Source of the DNA: Tribonema minus
Taxonomy: Eukaryota; Sar; Xanthophyceae; Tribonematales; Tribonemataceae
NCBI GenBank assembly: GCA_017506865.1
Contig: JAFCMP010000323.1
Location: forward strand, 62,001-126,000
DNA length: 64,000 nt
Direction of reading: 5' to 3'
Shown: positions 42,901 through 53,300 of the stretch, in pieces
Numbering within the stretch: the stretch's first letter is position 1
How the letters are laid out: every line of letters begins with the position of its first letter
Notes under the pieces: generated by a model
Database searches by the model: none
What the model was told of the DNA's origin: nothing
Seen by the model: the letters and a program-made list of their open reading frames with translations, nothing else
Position numbers and translations under genes: made by a program

Positions 42901-45719
42901 GTGTGTATCAAAGCCCTGTGGCGTACAAGGGCACTAAGTACATGTGCTGCAGCGCCGCAGCTGCATATCATAAAGAAGTACTACAAGAAGTATACTTCAA
43001 CATGCGCTTGTGGTGTATGGCGACCTGCACTGAAAGCGGTGATGCACAACCATACATAATATACTGTGTATGATGATCAATACTTCCTCTGTCCCATAAG
43101 TATGTTTCCCATTGTACAAACATGACAGTCCCAGTTGCAATTGCGGCAACCAATGTGCAGAGTCATAATGAAACTTGTGTGTCGGGTATAGGCCTGTTGC
43201 GTGTCAAATTCTCAGCTCTCAACTCTTCGATACGCTGATAAACGGTTCATTACCGTGTATCTAACATTTTGCAGCCCAGCAGGCAGACATGCACAGCACG
43301 GCAACCACATAGGCTGCTGTGATGGCTGCCATTTTGAGGGGTAGATGCAGTTTCTTGTGTGTGGCATACCAGTATGTCATGGTCAGAAGCTAAGGCAGGC
43401 CTCAGCAACAGCTCACAAGACCACATGACTGCGTATGCACCACATACACCGCTCAAGGCCGGCTGCCGTCCTGTGCTGGTCTACCAAGTTTTTGCACAAC
43501 GAGGTGGCAACCAGCACAGCAAGCCTTGCATGTCCATTGCATGGGCAGCAATTTCACCACACCATAGACGAACAGTAGTGAGACGTCTCAAGAAGTTTGG
43601 TTGCCCCACCACATAGGCAATGTGCTGTAGCGCCATGCTCTAGCCAGAGCTTGGTGACACGCCACCTGAGCGACAGCACCGATCTGTGAGGCTTGCAAGG
43701 CACCTTGTACAAACAGGCTGGTGCTCAGGTTGCTGCTATAGTTTAAGTAGCAGCAATGGAACGCCATGTGTGGTTGACAGCTCACCTGAGCTCATGGTAC
43801 ACGAGCTGCAGCGTGTGCTTCCTTCGCAGAGTTGCAGTCGCCTGCGACTGCACTCCCCCAGGCAGACATCAATGCGCCGCCCACACAGCACACCAGCAGG
43901 TGCACCGGCCACCACACAGCATCTTCGCTGCTTCCTTAAGGGATTCCGACTGCCTGGCACATGCCAGGTAGTGCCGGCAGCGAGTTGTAGCCACCTGACT
44001 GCCACCTAGCTCAATTTGGGACCTCCACGCCAAAAGCCGCCTTGCCGTCCACAGGCACACCCTGGCCATGTGGTGCGCTAAGTAACTCTGGAACTAATGC
44101 CATCATTGGCAGCTGTGAGCAACCACTCCTCCTCAAGTGTCGTGTAGCGCGTGTGCTGTGTGTGGAGCTGCCACAGTGATTTTTGCGCGCCACGGCGGAT
44201 TTGACTTTTGGCGAAATTTTGGCCCAGATTTGACTCCGAAATCTGGCTTTTTTCAGATAAGCTCTACTTCAATGGTGAAGATTGTAACGGACTTCATTTT
44301 TGAAAATTGTTCCGGAAAGCTCGGGACTTGACCATCAATTTTTACATAGGAACTGTTCACCAACAAGCCCATCTCAAAAAGTTAGCTTTGAGGCGACTTT
44401 AAGGGAAACATACTTGTGGGACAGAGGAAGTATCTCAAACTGTCATCAGCAGACCACACAACATGTGTTGGTAAATATCTGCTGCAGAGCCTCCGCTAGC
44501 TGTACGTGCTTCTCAAGTTGAAGTCTTCACTGAGTAGTCACACGAACGACCTCCTCTCAAATACGTATGCATGAGCACATCGAAGGCCGATGCACTATCG
44601 CTGATGCAGTTCCTGAAGTACATAGTTTTATGCAGAGCGGGATGTCTGTACTTACATTATGGTAATATGACATGTGTGATGATCAACACGTACAACATCC
44701 ATCAGACCACAATACATACCTGCTGCAGAGCCTCGGCCAGCTGTGCGGCAACCTCCCTCCCCTCCGCCCGCGCCGCCGCCACCGCCGCCGCCGCAGCGCG
44801 CTCCGCCTCCGCCCGCGCCGCCGCTGCGTGCGACGCCTCCGCCGCCAACTTCAACTCTAACTCCCCGACCTGACGCTCCGCCGCATCCGCCCTAGCCGAC
44901 AGCACCGCAGCAGCGTCAACAGCGCTCCGCAGCTCCTTTTCGAAGCGCTCGCGCGCTGCCGTCTGCGCTGTTGCCGCCGCTGCCGCCGCCTCCGCCGCCG
45001 CCGCGCGCGCCGCCTGCAGCTCCGCCGCCAGTGCGTCCGCGCGCGCTGCCGCCGCGGCGGATGCTGCGGATTCGTTCTCGCACGCCGCCGCCGCCGCTGA
45101 CTCTGCCGCGTCTGCACGCCGCATGGAGTGGATGTGGTGAACTGAGTGACATGTTGAGCGCCGGCGACTGGGATTTGTCAAGCATGTCTAAAGTGTAGTG
45201 GCGGGGAGAGTAGGTTCGACCTAGGGCGAGGGTTAGGTGAGGGTGAATATCGAGCATTTTGGTGGGCGTGCAGGCATGCCCCGCATAGGGCTACACTAGC
45301 TGCAGCGTCATCGGGCGCGCGTCTTAAGTGGTGCATCATGGTTCAGCAAGTGATGGTGTTGTACTTCAAATGTTTGTGCTATACTTCAAGGCCTGGCAGC
45401 GCATAAGCTCATGCTAATTCACCCCTTCCCAAGTCCCAGAAGGTGGTGACGTTTCGGTTCAGTTGTACTGCCTGTGTGCCTCTGCGCTGCACAGCATGCC
45501 AGAAATCCACCTGCAGCACCGTGCCATCGCCATTGTCATCAAGCATAACCAAATTTGCACCATGGGACAGGCACGCAATGTAGACCCCCATTCACACGCC
45601 CACACTCAGCCCTGCGCATCTGTCCTGCACGCAGTGACTGATTTTTCATGCCCCATCAAGGCACTGCAACAATATTTGCCGCCAGCTCCCTTGACACGAT
45701 GCTCACGCCGCGCCACAGG

Positions 45720-45761
<42 letters not shown>

Positions 45762-47888
45762 GGCCCGCCCCCACCTCAACTGCCAACCCTCAAATACCTA
45801 CGTTCAATTCCCCAAACAGAACTTCAACCCTACACGCACCAATCCGGCGCTCCGCCCCCCCCCTCGACAACAACCCCAGCTACGATCAGTCCCCCACATA
45901 AAAGTTCAAGCCCTACACGCACCAATCCGGCGCTCCGCGTCCGCCTTGTGCGCCGCGAACGCCAACCCTAGATACGTCCAATCCCCTAAATGCAACTTCA
46001 ACCCTACACGCACCAATCCGGCGCTCCGCATCTGCCTTGTGCGCCGCGAACGCCGCCTCAATCGCGTGCAGCGCTCCCACGAGCTCCTTCACGCGCTGCT
46101 CGTGGCGCTTGTCCGCCGCCGCCAGCGCCGCCGCCGCCGCCGCCTCCGCCGCCTTCTTGTCTGCGGCGGCGGCGGCGTCGGCGCCGCTGGCGCGTGCTGT
46201 CGCGTCATCGGCCTCCCATTTGGCGGCGCGCAGCTCCGCACGCGCCTGTAGGGGGTGCGGATGCGCGGCGGTGAAGTCGCTGAGACTTGCCGGAGAGTGG
46301 TGATTGAGGTGTGCGATGCGTGCTGATTGGTGAGTGACTTCGCGTCGTCAGCCTCCCATTTGGCGGCGCGCAGCTCCGCACGCGCCTGCGGGAGGTGCGA
46401 ATGTGAGGTGGCGACGTTGTGCACTGCTGAGATGTGTTTGCGAGAGTGCGTCGAAGGCTGGTGATTGAACTGTGTGAAACGTTCTGCTCCACTACTGCTG
46501 TGTTCGTCAGATCGTGTCGGAGGCTGGTGGTTGAAGTGTGTGAAGGGCGCTGACCAGTGACTTCAGATCAACGTGAGGAGCAACGCTGGCTTTTGAGGAG
46601 TGTGGCGGAGGCGGTGGCGGTGGCGGGAATGCTGCCGTTGCCACATGCGCTGACGGCGCCGGTCAGCCATGTGGCCGCACACAGCCCCCAGCGTGCGCCT
46701 GGACTGCGCCAACAGCACATGAACCCCTTGAAGAATTGCACGGTGAGACTCGGTGAGACTAAAGCCCTGTTGCGCGAATCACACCACGACAGACAGCGAA
46801 AATCACTCCACGCCGCCGCCGCCGCCGCCACTATCCCACCTGAACGAGCGCGTCCGCCGCCGCCGCCGCGTCCGCCGCCGCGCGCGCCGCCTCCGCGCGC
46901 AGCCTCTCGCCCTCGCGCGCCGCCGCCGCCGCCACCGCCCTCGCCTCCGCCACCTGCGCGCGCGCCTCGCCGTCGCGCCGTTGCGCCTCCTCCTCGCGCG
47001 CGCGCATGACGTCGTCGAACGTCAGCGTCATGTCGCGCCGCTGCGCCTCGAGCTCGCCCTCGAGCGCGCGCGCGGCGGCGGCCAGCTCCGCGCGCGCGGC
47101 GTCAGCGGCGGCGCGCGCGCGCGCCGCGCGCCGTCCTCCGCCGCCCAGCGCGCGCCTTCCAGCTCCGCGCGCTGCGCTTTGAGCTTGCCGCTCCAGTGCG
47201 CGGCGGCGGCGTCCTCGCGCGCGGCGGCGGCGGCGGCGCGCTCCGTGGCCTCGTCGAGCTGGCGGCGCAGCTCGCTCGCCTCGGCTTCGCGGTCGCGCAG
47301 GCAGGCGCGGACCCCCTCCAGGGTCGATTCGTAGCGCTCGAGCTCGGCGTCGCGGCCCTCGATGAGCGTGAGGTTGTACTTGAAGTCTTCGCGCAGCTGT
47401 GCGAGCTTCGCGGTGACGTCGGCGAGCGCGCCCTCGCGCTCACACAGGGTGCGCTCCAGGGTGGCAATCCTGTACTCGTGGATCTCGTGCAGCTCCTTCT
47501 CTTTGCTGGCGACGAGGTCTCGCAGGGCGGCGTCGGCGATGACGCCTGCTTCTATGCCCTGTTGTGGTGGCGGTGTGGTCGCTGCAGCCGTTGTGGCCGT
47601 GCTCGCGTGCATGTTGCCGAACATGCCCGTGCACTGATCTCTGAGCGGCGAGCAGCACATAGGGGCAGCGTTGTAGGGTGCATGGTGGCAGCACGGCACA
47701 GGACTTGAGCAGGCAGATGTGGGCTGGTGTTGGTGGTGGTGTTGGTGCTGCTGCTGTGCGTAGTGTTGGTGATGTTCATGGTATAGACACTGCTGCTGCT
47801 GCTGCTCTTGGAGGTGCTCTTGTAAATCGTAGTAAGGCTGCTGTACGTGTCCATGCTGATGCAGCAGGGGGCTTCCAGTCTGCGCCAT
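38803..47888 (-). CDS. CCDC57: CCDC57-like coiled-coil protein, eight exons
   Basis: Exons in transcript order: 47888-46837, 46245-46014, 45111-44720, 42664-42585, 41912-41513, 41021-40812, 40166-39969 and 39528-38803. All have GT-AG ends and agreeing phases, about 1095 codons. After a His/Gln-rich leader, the segment LRDLVASKEKELHEIHEYRIATLERTL ... KLAQLREDFKYNLTLIEGRDAELERYE matches the conserved N-terminus of CCDC57, a protein tied to centriolar satellites, centrosomes and microtubules in animals. MTLTFDDVMRAREEE and DERDQLLELSNRLSAQL downstream fit the same family. Most of the rest is Ala/Glu/Arg coiled coil, with a disordered Gln/Pro-rich C-terminus. Exon 1 needs a frame change within a (CG)n run near 47110: either a two-base repeat gain or an assembly error. 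The human protein is of similar length (about 900 residues). If the assignment holds, the organism makes centrioles or basal bodies. Confidence 0.75.
39895..39922. repeat. Poly-C run of 28
   Basis: An unbroken C tract in the intron between the last two exons of the CCDC57-like gene. The sense RNA would carry G28 just 47-74 bases upstream of the exon 7 donor in the opposite-strand coordinates, so it might fold as a G-quadruplex. Homopolymer length is prone to sequencing error. Confidence 0.9.
40270..40310 (-). repeat. Echo of CCDC57-like exon 7 start
   Basis: The phrase coding VLRRELEEEQ at the start of exon 7 recurs about 130 bp upstream as VLRRELEAEQ (positions about 40270-40310), then diverges. 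Confidence 0.7.
43083..44430. mobile_element. Mariner/Stowaway-like non-autonomous DNA transposon (MITE)
   Basis: The 28-bp ends at 43083-43110 and 44403-44430 are inverted repeats matching at 27 of 28 positions. They start CTTCCTCTGTCCCA, close to the known Stowaway end pattern. TA dinucleotides flank both ends (43081-43082 and 44431-44432), the target duplication of Tc1/mariner transposases. The 1.35-kb interior has only short ORFs, none recognisable as a transposase, so it needs an enzyme supplied elsewhere. It lies in the intron between exons 3 and 4 of the CCDC57-like gene. Confidence 0.85.
44483..44530 (-). repeat. Echo of CCDC57-like exon 3 end
   Basis: The end of exon 3 (gcggaggctctgcagcag type) recurs about 230 bp downstream in the transcript, beside the MITE, with the donor changed from GTATGT to ATATTT. 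Confidence 0.7.
45830..45960 (-). repeat. Two echoes of CCDC57-like exon 2 end
   Basis: The last codons and donor of exon 2 (GCGGAGCGCCGGATTG|GTGCGTGTAGGG type) recur at about 45830-45862 and 45908-45960. The second copy extends about 30 codon bases into the exon. The donor is unchanged in both, so alternative donors are available. Confidence 0.8.
46338..46400 (-). repeat. Echo of CCDC57-like exon 2 start
   Basis: The acceptor and first 15 or so codons of exon 2 (ARAELRAAKWEADDA) are copied upstream at 46338-46400 with an intact AG acceptor. The copy then runs into a different sequence containing a GT. Confidence 0.8.
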
Positions 47889-48611
47889 GCTTGCTGGCCG
47901 GCCCTGACGCCTGTGTCTGCCTGGCAGGCGCTATACTCTTTGTAAGTGACAGTTTCTCGAAGAACTGCAACTGCCACTTAAAGTTGGGTGTTCATTCGTG
48001 CGCCACAACTGTACAGCCCAGCATTGGCACTTCTGAAGTGTGCTCGTCGTGTGCTTTCCACCAAGCCCGCGTCTCCGCTACACGCATCGGATTCAGAAAA
48101 GATTGCGAGCGGCGAGGGGCCAGAGCAAGGCGCAGTGACTGTTGACGACCGTCAGGTAAGCAGCGTTGAGTGAATGTGGTTTGTCCTGGCAGGCTGACAC
48201 CAGTGTTGGCAAAGACACTTGTGCTCTGCTCTTGCAACAAGGGAAGGCAGAACTATTTCAAAACGATAGCGCCTGCCTGCCTGCCTTTGCCTGTAATTGT
48301 ATCAGCGGATCTTGGCATTGTATCGGCAGCCCATCTGCTTGCAATCGCAGTGATCTCCATCAGCAAAAGCATGGGCGCACAATCGGCATTCGAAGCATTT
48401 GGCAATGTTTCACAGGTGTAGGTATCATGAACCACGGCTGAGCTTCATTGCAGCATTGGCCCCATAGGGCGACACAACCAGCACCGGATTGAATTTAAAA
48501 GAGGACTTCCTTCCTTTGGCGCAGCCAACGCTCAGATCCTTGGTTTCATTCTGTTTGGTCTGGTGATGCACTGCAGGTGCAGGCGAAGCCCAGACCGCGA
48601 TACAGCAGAGG
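47889..48611. other. Intergenic
   Basis: Between the divergent CCDC57-like gene (-) and F-box-like copy 3 (+). It presumably holds the CCDC57-like promoter. From about 48480 it resembles the upstream flank of the other F-box copies. No other gene recognised. Confidence 0.5.
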
Positions 48612-49740
48612 ATGCCTTCCACCAACTTGAAGGAAGCCGCCGCTGCGCTTGAGCGTGACGGCGCCGCCCTAAGCAACCCTGATGTGATAAGGCACATTCT
48701 ACGCTATGCTGGCAAGCAGCAGCACCCGTTCGTCGGCGGCGTGTCGAAGCTCTGGCGGCAGTGTTCAGCATCCCATGACCCCACTACGGCGCATGCACAG
48801 GCGGCCAAGCACCCAAACAGACTCTCGTGGGTCTGGACATTTCACAGGACAGTGCCGCTCTGCCGGGCCATCGGCAGGTGGGCGACCTTGGAGTCTGTGC
48901 AGCAAACGTCAGGTGCATAGGGAGAGTGCACGGAGGTCTGGAAGCGGTGGCAGAGGGAGCTGTCAGCGGCGACAGAGCTGACTTGTGGCAGCACTTCGGA
49001 CCAGCGTGCCGCGCTTAACACTTTCAATTTGGCGTGACCTGCATGAGCTCGCGCTGTGCGCCGCGGCGCAAGGCTCCTTGAAAGTCGCCTCGTGGGCGGC
49101 AGAACAGGTGTCAGAGGACCAATATTGGGATCACGAGGGCTGTGCCATGGCTGCCACTCAGACTTCTAACCTGCATCTGTGGTGGTGGCATTTCACCAGG
49201 ATAAACGTTTGCGAATTCGAGTATCAATACGCGGTTGCTAGTGCAGTTATCATGGAGGACATGGCAGTGCTCAGAGCGGTGTCCGCTGCCATCCCAGTCG
49301 GATATGACCTGAGTTGGGATGAAAGCGCAGCAGAGTGTGCATTGCAGATCATGGAGAATAATCCGTATTATGTCATAGGAACCGCGGAAACGTGCGTGTT
49401 TGCGCACACACAGTGGCCAGAGATCTTCACCGCACAGGTCATTGCCAAAATCGTAATCCGCAGCACGTCTCTCGCACTAGCCACTCACCCCCTCTTTGAG
49501 GATGCCATATTTACATTTGACATTGGCACCACGTTCAGTAACGCCGTATGGTCGGAGGACCATGCATTCCTTGAGTGGCTGCTGCGACACAGGCGCGTGA
49601 GTTTGCACCCCGAGTCTGACGACACTCAGAAGCTGGTCGAACTGCTGCGAAATCTGCGACATGAAGTGCATACAACTGTAGATGCAGCAATCGCAGTGAT
49701 TCTGCGCTGTCACCCGTCTCTGGCTCCTCTGCTTGAGTGA
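48612..49740 (+). pseudogene. F-box-like family copy 3, broken by two frameshifts
   Basis: The frame from the ATG at 48612 (MPSTNLKEAAAALERDGAALSNPDVIRHILRYAGKQQH) matches copies 1 and 2 for about 97 codons, then ends at 48920. Relative to copy 1, single-base deletions lie near 48914 and 48982. After these, the rest of the protein (ALRTSVPRLTLSIWRDLHELALCAAAQGSLKVASW ... SLAPLLE) is intact to 49740. It lies about 30 kb from copies 1 and 2, on the opposite strand, so it moved by a dispersed duplication. Confidence 0.8.
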
Positions 49741-50300
49741 CTTGCGCACCACAAGAACAAATGCTAGAATAATTTTCATTTACTGCGTGCAATCTCTTTG
49801 CCTGTGTCATTCTTTGCATTGAAAGGCAACATGCATGCCCGCACAAATTGTGCACTTGTGTACTCATCACAATTGTGTCCTGTCTCGTTCCGCTGTGCAC
49901 TTCACGCAGTGTGTCAGAGCAGTATTTTGAAGAGCTGTCATATGGCACTAGATTTTACCATTGATGATGTCTCCAGTCATTGTCTCCAATGAGATGCCGC
50001 GCAATGAAGGACTGCGTCGTTTGTCATTATGATCTTCAAGTTGGCAATCCGCTCAGGCTACTTTGCCCCTCCTGCCTGGGGGACGTTGAATTCGAGGGCC
50101 CCGTAAATCAAAGTTGTAGTTAGCTGGCCTGGATCAAACGTTGTAGTCCATTGTTGATTGTGTGGAGTGCGTGCCTCTTGTGTGGCACCAGGTGTGGGTT
50201 CTCAAAGCCAGCAGCAGTGACTCGCCTGCCGTCAACTTCAGTTACAGTTAGATGTTGGTCTCTGACACCATACAGCGGGCGCGCGGCTTTGGCAGCTTAC
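49741..50300. other. Intergenic / upstream of the pyridoxal kinase fusion gene
   Basis: Short ORFs only. It should contain the promoter of the downstream gene. The frame upstream of 50301 is open as far as 50151 without a better start. Confidence 0.5.
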
Positions 50301-53300
50301 ATGCTGTCTTGCCTGAGTCGCAGAGTTGCGCCCATCGCAAGCCTCGCCGCCCGTTCCAGCATGCATACCAGCAACACAATGCGCAATGCATCACCACTTG
50401 TAATGCACAGTTCGCCTTTGCGAAGCGAACATGCTAAAGCTTTCCAGGCGACGCTGCCGGAGCGGGAGGGAAGGGTGCTCTCCGTGCAGTCACATACCGT
50501 GCACGGATACGTGGGGAACAAAGCAGCTACGCTGCCGTTGCAGGTGCGTGTGAGGTGGTGCGTGTCATGCAGAATTACTTGCAGGCAGTGGCGTGTGATC
50601 TGAATGCATGTTTGGGTCACATGCCCGCACTCCTTCCAGTGAGCATGTGCTGCAACGCGCTGCAGCTGCTTCAGAATGGCAAGCGCCACACGGGGCCACA
50701 CTTGAAGTTGCAAAGCTTTGAAGTTGAAATTGCTTTGAGGCCAGTGCTCTATGTAGCAGGTGCTATGTAGCAGCAACAGCAAGGAAGCAAGAACAAACAT
50801 ACATTTTTTTTAAAGTGCAGGAATGCACGCAGGTGCACCTAGCCTTGAGCTCTCAGCTGATAGCAGACTGGCGCTCTGACGGTGCCGCGTTTGGACTACT
50901 ACAGTAGGGCCTGGGATGGGGTGAGGGGTGGCGTGAGGGTGAAGGTTAGGGTTAGGGTTAGGTCTAGTGTGAGGGTTAGGATCAGCCTTGCACCCTCCTC
51001 CAGCAGCAAGCAGACTGGCGCGTGCGTTGCCTTCAAGTATTGAATGTGAGGGTCGTTGTGTGTGCGCTTCGTGCACAGTGCTCAGCCATGTGCAAGTGCT
51101 CAGGCACAGATGTAAAAAGTTCACAGATGGCGGCAAAGCCACAAGCAATTGATGGCCACCTGCAGCTTGATTGACGATTAGGGTTATCAGCTGCAACCCT
51201 AGCTGAAGTCTGCTGTCCAGGTTAAATGACTCAGAACAGGGTCAGGCGACTTCAAGCTGAGAGGCGGGTATAGCAGGCGGTGTGATGTTGTTATTTCACT
51301 GTTGTTCGATTCTCAAGATGTGCAGTCTCTTAGCTGCTTGTCACTCCCGACAGTTGTCGAAAACCTGAAGGTGATGGGGGGTCTATCATCTTGCAACTTC
51401 AAGTGTGCACTGCCTCTGCTGTGCTAACTCTATGTGCCTCTTTAATGAGTAGGAACCTAACAGTAGAAACCGCAGCCCTAACCCTACTTAGCTCACGCTC
51501 TGTCAGCCGATCAGGCAAGAGCACACAGCAGGCTACCCCCGTATTCACGGCAATATATGATAATCACACACACATATGTTCCTGTTCATGTATGCATCAC
51601 CACCACACATATCCAAAACAAGCATAAGTCACGTCAGCGTTACCGATAGGCAGCATCGTGCAGTTGCTATTTACTCTGATGGCTGCTGCTGTGACTCAGC
51701 CAAGCCATAACCCTGAACCTGCCTCAGTCTGAACTCCACCCTACTTGGCAATCCCAGTCCACGCTATACATTATTTGCCTGCCCTGCAGCTGTTACGACT
51801 GGAGGTGAAGGTGGCCCCACCGCACTCATCTACCACCACAGTACCGTACTCATTTGTAGCAGCAGAGGACGTCAAGGCTGCATCGTGCACCGCAATGTTG
51901 GCACACGAGTCGCGTTACAACTCTTGCCCTGTTTCCCAGGCTTCTCTTGCCTATCAACCTTTGTCCTGCTGCTGGTGCGAAGGTGCCTCAACAATACGAC
52001 AATGGAACCTAAATAACCCAAGATAGTGATTTCTATTCTTGCCGATGCTGCAGCTGCTGGGCCTAGAGGTGGATCCGCTGAACACAGTGCACTTCAGCAC
52101 GCACGCGGGGTATAAGCACCTGAGAGGCGATGCCACAACGGCACAGCAATTCGACACGCTGGTGGAGGGTCTCAAGATCAATGGCGTCTTCAACTATGAC
52201 TACGTGCTGTCAGGGTATGCGCGCTCAGAGGTGGGGCTAGGGTTAGGGTTAGGGATAGCACTAGGATTAGCGCTGGGCACACAGTGCTGGCGCTTTGATG
52301 GCTGTTGAGAACTTTGTATATGCGCTTGGAGGCGGGGCTAGGGTTAGGGTTAACACTAAGGCTAGGGCCGGGCAAAGTCGGCTGCACAGCGCTGCCGCTG
52401 CAGCCGCCCCCTGCGCTGCACTGCTGAGTTCTGTGGGGCTGGTGCACTCGTCCTGTCATTTGTCAACTGCAACTGCAAGTGTAGCCTGCACAAGTATGCA
52501 GTCTCAGTGCTGTGTGTGTAGACCGGACTCGTGGGCATCGCGGATACTGCTACAGTGTCACGTGCTCAGCTGAGCTGCTGAGTTTGCGGGCGCCCATGGT
52601 GCTGCAATCGTAATGGCGATGCTCGGCAACTGCTCCTGAGCGCTGCTGTTGAATCAGCAGCAGATGTGTTTCTGAGCGCTGTCTGTCATCCGCTGCTGAG
52701 CGCTGTGGTCTCACCTCTGCTGAGCGCCGCCTCTCATTCACTGCTGAGCGCTGCCTTTAGTTCGCTGCTGAGCGCTGCTTTTCATTAGCTACTGAGCGCT
52801 GCTGTAGCTCCTGAGCGCTGCCTTTCGTCCGCTGCTGCGCGCTGCGGTCTCGCCCATTCGCACCTCAAACAAGGTATCAGGAGTCACCAGCGACTGTCGC
52901 GACGGAGCTGTGCACACTTTTCTGTTGAGCACCGTGAGCACTGTGATTTTAACCCCGGCTACCTTCGGATTAGGGTCAGAGTTTACATTAGGGTTAGGCA
53001 TAGGACTGCCTGATCATCCTTCAATTCGTCGCTGCGCAGTGCTGCTCCTTCACCCCAATCACGTTTATTCTGCTGCTGAGCACTGTAACTCATCTGGCGC
53101 TTGTTATTGACAGGGCCTCGTGTTGCTGGCAAGCATGCTTTTTCACCAACTTCATGGTTATTCCGCTGCTGAGCCCTGCAACTCATTTTGCTGCTTGAAT
53201 GTTGACAGGGCCTCCTCATGTTGCTGGCAAGCATGCTCTTTCACCACGATCATGTTTATTCCGCTGCTGAGCACTGCAACACGTTGCTATTTGAATGTTG

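Noticed and set aside
46753-47334. Arg-rich plus-strand ORF opposite CCDC57-like exon 1
   Set aside because: Antisense of Ala/Arg/Glu coiled-coil coding sequence.
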